Source of the DNA: Caldilineaceae bacterium SB0664_bin_27
GTDB lineage: Bacteria; Chloroflexota; Anaerolineae; Caldilineales; Caldilineaceae
Length of the DNA: 55,480 nt
Direction: 5' to 3'
Assembly (NCBI GenBank): GCA_009838625.1
Contig: VXRG01000050.1
Coordinates: 1 to 55,480 of the forward strand
The position numbers and the translations under genes were made by a program. Numbering within the stretch: the stretch's first letter is position 1; each line of letters begins with the position of its first letter. The notes beneath the pieces are model-generated. The model saw only the letters and a list, made by a program, of their open reading frames with translations. It searched no databases and was not told where the DNA came from. This document shows positions 52,348-55,480 of this stretch, in pieces.

Positions 52348-52544
52348 TTCTGTTTTTGGACACCGCTGTGCCCTTCAAAACGGCGCCGCTGCCGCTTCCG
52401 TCCCCAAATACTGCTACGGGACAAAAAATGCCGTCGCAGAATAACCTGTCCCGACGGCAAGCTACAAAACGTACATCAATTGGCAGAGTATTCGGACCGC
52501 CGAGGTCAGACAGGAAGGTGACAACTTGACCCCACTGCGATTAA

Positions 52545-52619
<75 letters not shown>

Positions 52620-53045
52620 AAGCTGTACAAAAGTATAACGCATATCGAATTCGACGGGCAAATCTGATCAAAGGCTTTGGCGCGGGGGCCTGACCCTACG
52701 CGACTCGCGTCCTGCACGCACGTAAGATCTGACCACATCAGTATCCTCGACAACATACCGCTGGCTGTCGACTGCACTCAGACCGTTTCGGGCGACCCGT
52801 CGAACTCAGTCTCCTCCGTTATCCACTCTTTGTTCACGTCATCCATCGTCAAAACCGACCTGGTTGCGGGCGAAGAAACGCCCCGTCTACCCAGCGCATT
52901 CCGGGCGCCGGGACAGGCCCTCATCGGGCCCGCCCTGCAACTTGACGATTTTCGGCAGGTATCTCCAAAACGATTCGAACCTGCCGGTCGGCTGTTCTAC
53001 GATACTGTCTGGCGCCTCTTGTTTCTCTCAGGGAAAATAGCAACT
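52620..53045. other. Intergenic region upstream of tRNA-Pro
   Basis: About 425 bp. Apart from the tRNA promoter at 52632-52661 nothing is recognised. No hairpin of terminator type is seen after the PhyH gene that ends at 53046. Confidence 0.4.
52632..52661 (-). promoter_or_regulatory. Promoter of tRNA-Pro
   Basis: On the minus strand, TTGCCC (52661-52656), an 18-bp spacer and TATACT (52637-52632). The -10 box ends 12 bases before the mature 5' end, leaving a short leader for RNase P to remove. Confidence 0.6.
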
Positions 53046-54062
53046 CTATGCGTCCGCAGGCTCTTGCAGCGCCGCGAGCAACTCCTCGGCTTCCCTGCGC
53101 TTGTCCGGGTTCTCGTTGCGGGCGACGATACGTTGGAGCGTTGAGATGGCCCGCGTATCCCCTTCTTTGGCCATCTTTATCGCCATCTCGTCCCGCTTGT
53201 CATGGTAGCTGTTGTCGTATTCGCTCACTTCAAGATCCCATTTGCGCCAATAGTATTTGAGGTCCAGGTCGGGCCAGCCCGCGTAGACCTCCTCCCACGT
53301 ACTGGGCTGGCTGTGCGGTTGAAGGCTGCCGGGCGCAATTGGTTCGCTGGCTCTCTGATAGCGTGCATCCATCGACATGCGCAACCGGTCCGAACTGTTC
53401 GGCATACCCTTGTGAACCGTTAAGCTGTGGAAAATGAGCACGTCTCCCACCCTGAACGGGCTGTACGCCCAGGTGCCGTCGAGCGGGTCGAGTACCTCCA
53501 GTCCTCCCGCCCCCATCGCCGGCTGGAAATCATATACGCCGCGCTTATGCGACCCGGACGCCACCTGCAAGCCCCCCAGTTCGGTGGGTAGATCTCCAAG
53601 TGGAATCCAAGCCGTATACGTTTCGGCAGTACCCTGAATCGGGATGAAGTCCTGGTGAGGCGGCGTGGTGAAGGCTTCTCGCTGGGGAAAGATCGTCCGC
53701 CCTATGATGCGGGGGTGCGGCAGGACCGGCTCGTCAAACATGCGCTCGAATAGACCTGTCAGGTTGGAGTGATGCTGGATGGCGTGGAACTCTGGCAGCT
53801 TATACATGGCATGATACTTCTGCATGTATTCCGGCTCCGGTTCGACACAGAATCGGTTCAGGTCGGCGACCGCGTCTGCCAGCGGCCTGCCCGGCTGGAC
53901 CCAACCGGCAGCGCGCGCAATTTCAAGTATCTGCATTCGCAGCTCTTCGACGACCGCGACGGGAAGTAAACCGCGGATGAACAAGTAGCCGTCCCGCTCC
54001 ATCCGTCTGTGCAGTTCGCCGCCATCGTCCAGGAAGTCAGTTGAATCAAGAAATGGTTGCAT
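53046..54062 (-). CDS. Phytanoyl-CoA dioxygenase family protein, copy 2
   Basis: Fe(II)/2-oxoglutarate oxygenase of 338 residues, paralogous to the one at 29394-30299. The iron-binding HQD is in TTPPHQDFIPIQG, the distal His in FHSLTVHKGMPN, and the 2-oxoglutarate Arg in SMDARYQ. STWEEVYAGWPDLDLKYYWRKWDL marks the shared subfamily. It has about 50 extra C-terminal residues, charged and helical (MAIKMAKEGDTRAISTLQ), absent from copy 1. Start 54062 has GGAGA seven bases upstream; the 32-residue upstream extension is unlikely. It lies 79 bp after the oxidoreductase gene. Confidence 0.88.
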   Translation of the reverse strand: MQPFLDSTDFLDDGGELHRRMERDGYLFIRGLLPVAVVEELRMQILEIARAAGWVQPGRPLADAVADLNRFCVEPEPEYMQKYHAMYKLPEFHAIQHHSNLTGLFERMFDEPVLPHPRIIGRTIFPQREAFTTPPHQDFIPIQGTAETYTAWIPLGDLPTELGGLQVASGSHKRGVYDFQPAMGAGGLEVLDPLDGTWAYSPFRVGDVLIFHSLTVHKGMPNSSDRLRMSMDARYQRASEPIAPGSLQPHSQPSTWEEVYAGWPDLDLKYYWRKWDLEVSEYDNSYHDKRDEMAIKMAKEGDTRAISTLQRIVARNENPDKRREAEELLAALQEPADA

Positions 54063-54141
54063 TGGATTCTCTCCTGTTGCGCCCGGTTCCAACAGGGCGC
54101 ATTGAGCAATCTTCTCCCGTCCGGGCAGCCGAACTGCCGCG

Positions 54142-55236
54142 TCAGCGCCAGGAGTCAAACGGGTTGTGCGGATCGGTCAAAGGCAGGGCAACGCGTGCCC
54201 CGGCGATATGCGAAGCGTGCGCGGCCATCGCCCACTCGAGATGGCGGCGGGCGGTTCGGCCCTCAAGAAGAGGAAACGCCGGCTCGCGACCATTGAGCTT
54301 GTCAATCATTGAGCGGGCCATCCTGTGGTGCGCCTTGACCCATTTGTGATCATCGGGCGGTGGGTCGGACGGAATCACTTGCCAGCGTTCATCGTTGAAA
54401 AGTCCCGGACTAACCAGCGGATGGTAGTAGATATCGGGCTGGTTGCTCATTGGACCCGGCAGCGAGAGCGTACCTGTCGTGCCGTGGATGTCGATGCGGT
54501 AGGGGCGTTCCTTATGGTCGCCTTCGTAGGATTCAAAGTCGGCGGCGAAGCCGTCCTCGAAAACGTAATAGGCGCGAATGCCGTTGCCGGCGACCAGGCC
54601 CATCCCCTCTGAGCCCTGCATGAGATCGTCCGGCGTAGCGTCGCGACCGTCCTGCGTGATATGGGCGTGACACCAGACAGGCTGGCCCCAGATCTGCCAC
54701 AGAAAGTCAAAGAAGTGGGGGTATAGATCGAGGAACAGCTGGTTGCCCCCTTCATGCCCGTTCATGCCGTGGATGCGGGCGAGGCGGGGTTCGCCGATCT
54801 TGCCTCCCTTGATGAGCGGAATGGCGACATGCTGGATGGGAGGATGGCCGCGCCATGGGCAGGCGACGATGAGCAGTTTGTCGTTGCTCTCGCAGGCAGC
54901 CACCATCTCGTCGACCTGGGCGGGCGAGGCGGCGACCGGCTTTTCGATATAGATGTGGGTATTGGTGTTGGCGGCGGCCATCGCCAGCTCATAGTGATCG
55001 CCGATCTCACGTGTGGCGATCACGGTGATGTCGGGGCGCTCTTCCTCAAGCATCTGCCGGTAGTTGGAATACCCCTTGGCCGCACCCGTGCGTTCGAGCG
55101 CCTGCTGGCGGCCCGCGTCGTCGGGGTCAGCGAGAGCAACGATGTCGGCGCCCTCGACACCGACAAAGGCTTCGTCGACATTGTGGCCGTAATTTCCCTG
55201 TCCGGTATGTCCAATGATTGCGACTCTGTAAGTCAT
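54142..55236 (-). CDS. Gfo/Idh/MocA family oxidoreductase
   Basis: NAD(P)-dependent dehydrogenase of 364 residues. The N-terminal Rossmann fold begins YRVAIIGHTGQGNYGHNV, a slightly unusual glycine motif. IVALADPDD and HIYIEKPVAASPAQVDEM follow; Lys of the EKP motif is the typical catalytic residue. The C-terminal domain has LDLYPHFFDFLWQIWG and RIDIHGTTGTLSLPG. These enzymes oxidise sugars, inositols or amino-sugar derivatives. GGAGGAAC precedes the start. The PhyH gene downstream is probably cotranscribed, making a small oxidative pathway with unknown substrate. Confidence 0.9.
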   Translation of the reverse strand: MTYRVAIIGHTGQGNYGHNVDEAFVGVEGADIVALADPDDAGRQQALERTGAAKGYSNYRQMLEEERPDITVIATREIGDHYELAMAAANTNTHIYIEKPVAASPAQVDEMVAACESNDKLLIVACPWRGHPPIQHVAIPLIKGGKIGEPRLARIHGMNGHEGGNQLFLDLYPHFFDFLWQIWGQPVWCHAHITQDGRDATPDDLMQGSEGMGLVAGNGIRAYYVFEDGFAADFESYEGDHKERPYRIDIHGTTGTLSLPGPMSNQPDIYYHPLVSPGLFNDERWQVIPSDPPPDDHKWVKAHHRMARSMIDKLNGREPAFPLLEGRTARRHLEWAMAAHASHIAGARVALPLTDPHNPFDSWR

Positions 55237-55480
55237 AGTTCCTCCACTGAAATGAGTTCACGCGCCCCTACTCGTTGAGTGTGCTCTATCAGTTCGGGTC
55301 ACCGATGTCGCGAAGAATAGACAGATCGACTGAAAGAGCGATACTGAAACTGCATATTGGCTTCTGCAGCCTGCGCGCTCCCCATTATACCGCACATTCA
55401 TGCCGTCTCAGCATCCCCCGTTCATCGGGTGCAGTCCAAAATGGGGGTGAGCTATACTGATAGGGAGATTGGGAGAGAAG
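55237..55480. other. Right-edge intergenic region
   Basis: A perfect TATAAT on the minus strand (55389-55384) lies about 150 bp before the oxidoreductase start and may be its -10 box, although no good -35 box is seen. TATACT near 55453 on the plus strand could belong to a gene beyond the window. No ORF is supported. Confidence 0.35.

Overview
The window is GC-rich chromosomal DNA with tightly packed genes, many GTG/TTG starts and lipoprotein-type solute-binding proteins. The gene set (PhyH-type dioxygenases, a sulfatase, sugar ABC transport, ScpB beside an AmaP-like protein, a YfhO-family membrane protein, an orphan HsdR-N nuclease, DUF4258/DUF2283 pairs) fits a Chloroflexota bacterium of the Caldilineae/Anaerolineae type. 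That assignment is inferred from gene content. There is no 16S gene, phage, insertion sequence or CRISPR array.

Layout. 0.3-5 kb: an SH3 lipoprotein, a membrane acyltransferase, and an AAA ATPase followed by the remnant of its DUF4276 partner. 5-11.6 kb: a TroA-type metal ABC importer (binding protein, ATPase, two permeases) and an MFS transporter. Both permeases end in DtxR-like winged-helix domains, and the second carries a Cys-rich insertion. 11.7-15.6 kb: an aldose-epimerase-like protein, then an accessory stretch with an Asn-rich small protein, two DUF2283 genes, a DUF4258 gene broken by an amber codon, and two tandem paralogous secreted proteins next to large hairpins. 15.6-17.7 kb: a sulfur-assimilation operon (APS reductase and sirohydrochlorin chelatase) preceded by a strong promoter and a 49-codon Cys/Ser-rich ORF. 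17.8-20.8 kb: a GldA-like dehydrogenase and a CoA-transferase.

20.8-24.8 kb (minus strand): a three-gene exopolysaccharide operon. 24.9-26.1 kb: an orphan HsdR-N nuclease with a small upstream ORF. 26.3-35 kb (minus strand): carbohydrate uptake and processing, with a lipoprotein, two permeases, a TIM-barrel-like unknown, a PhyH oxygenase, a glycoside-hydrolase-like protein, a sugar isomerase and a GNAT protein. No transporter ATPase is encoded there, so a shared MsmX/UgpC-type ATPase is likely. 35.9-44.9 kb: an SH3 lipoprotein, DinB, sulfatase, VOC protein, the E2 and E3 subunits of a 2-oxoacid dehydrogenase without E1, and a hotdog thioesterase. 45-50 kb (minus strand): ScpB, an AmaP-like protein, a YfhO-like protein and a GT2 glycosyltransferase. 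50-52.3 kb: a PdtaS/PdtaR-like histidine kinase and ANTAR regulator. Then come tRNA-Pro(CGG), a second PhyH paralogue and a Gfo/Idh/MocA oxidoreductase.

The most striking signal is the poly-cysteine ORF at 15758-15907. It has a near-consensus promoter with 17-bp spacing and a good ribosome binding site. Eight of its last 15 residues are Cys, six encoded by TGT, and the next gene is APS reductase, a cysteine-biosynthesis enzyme. I read it as a candidate cysteine-sensing leader peptide (attenuator); a RiPP precursor is the main alternative. Second are the tandem secreted paralogues (14504-15135), preceded by a nested 13-bp plus 6-bp hairpin that abuts their ribosome binding site.
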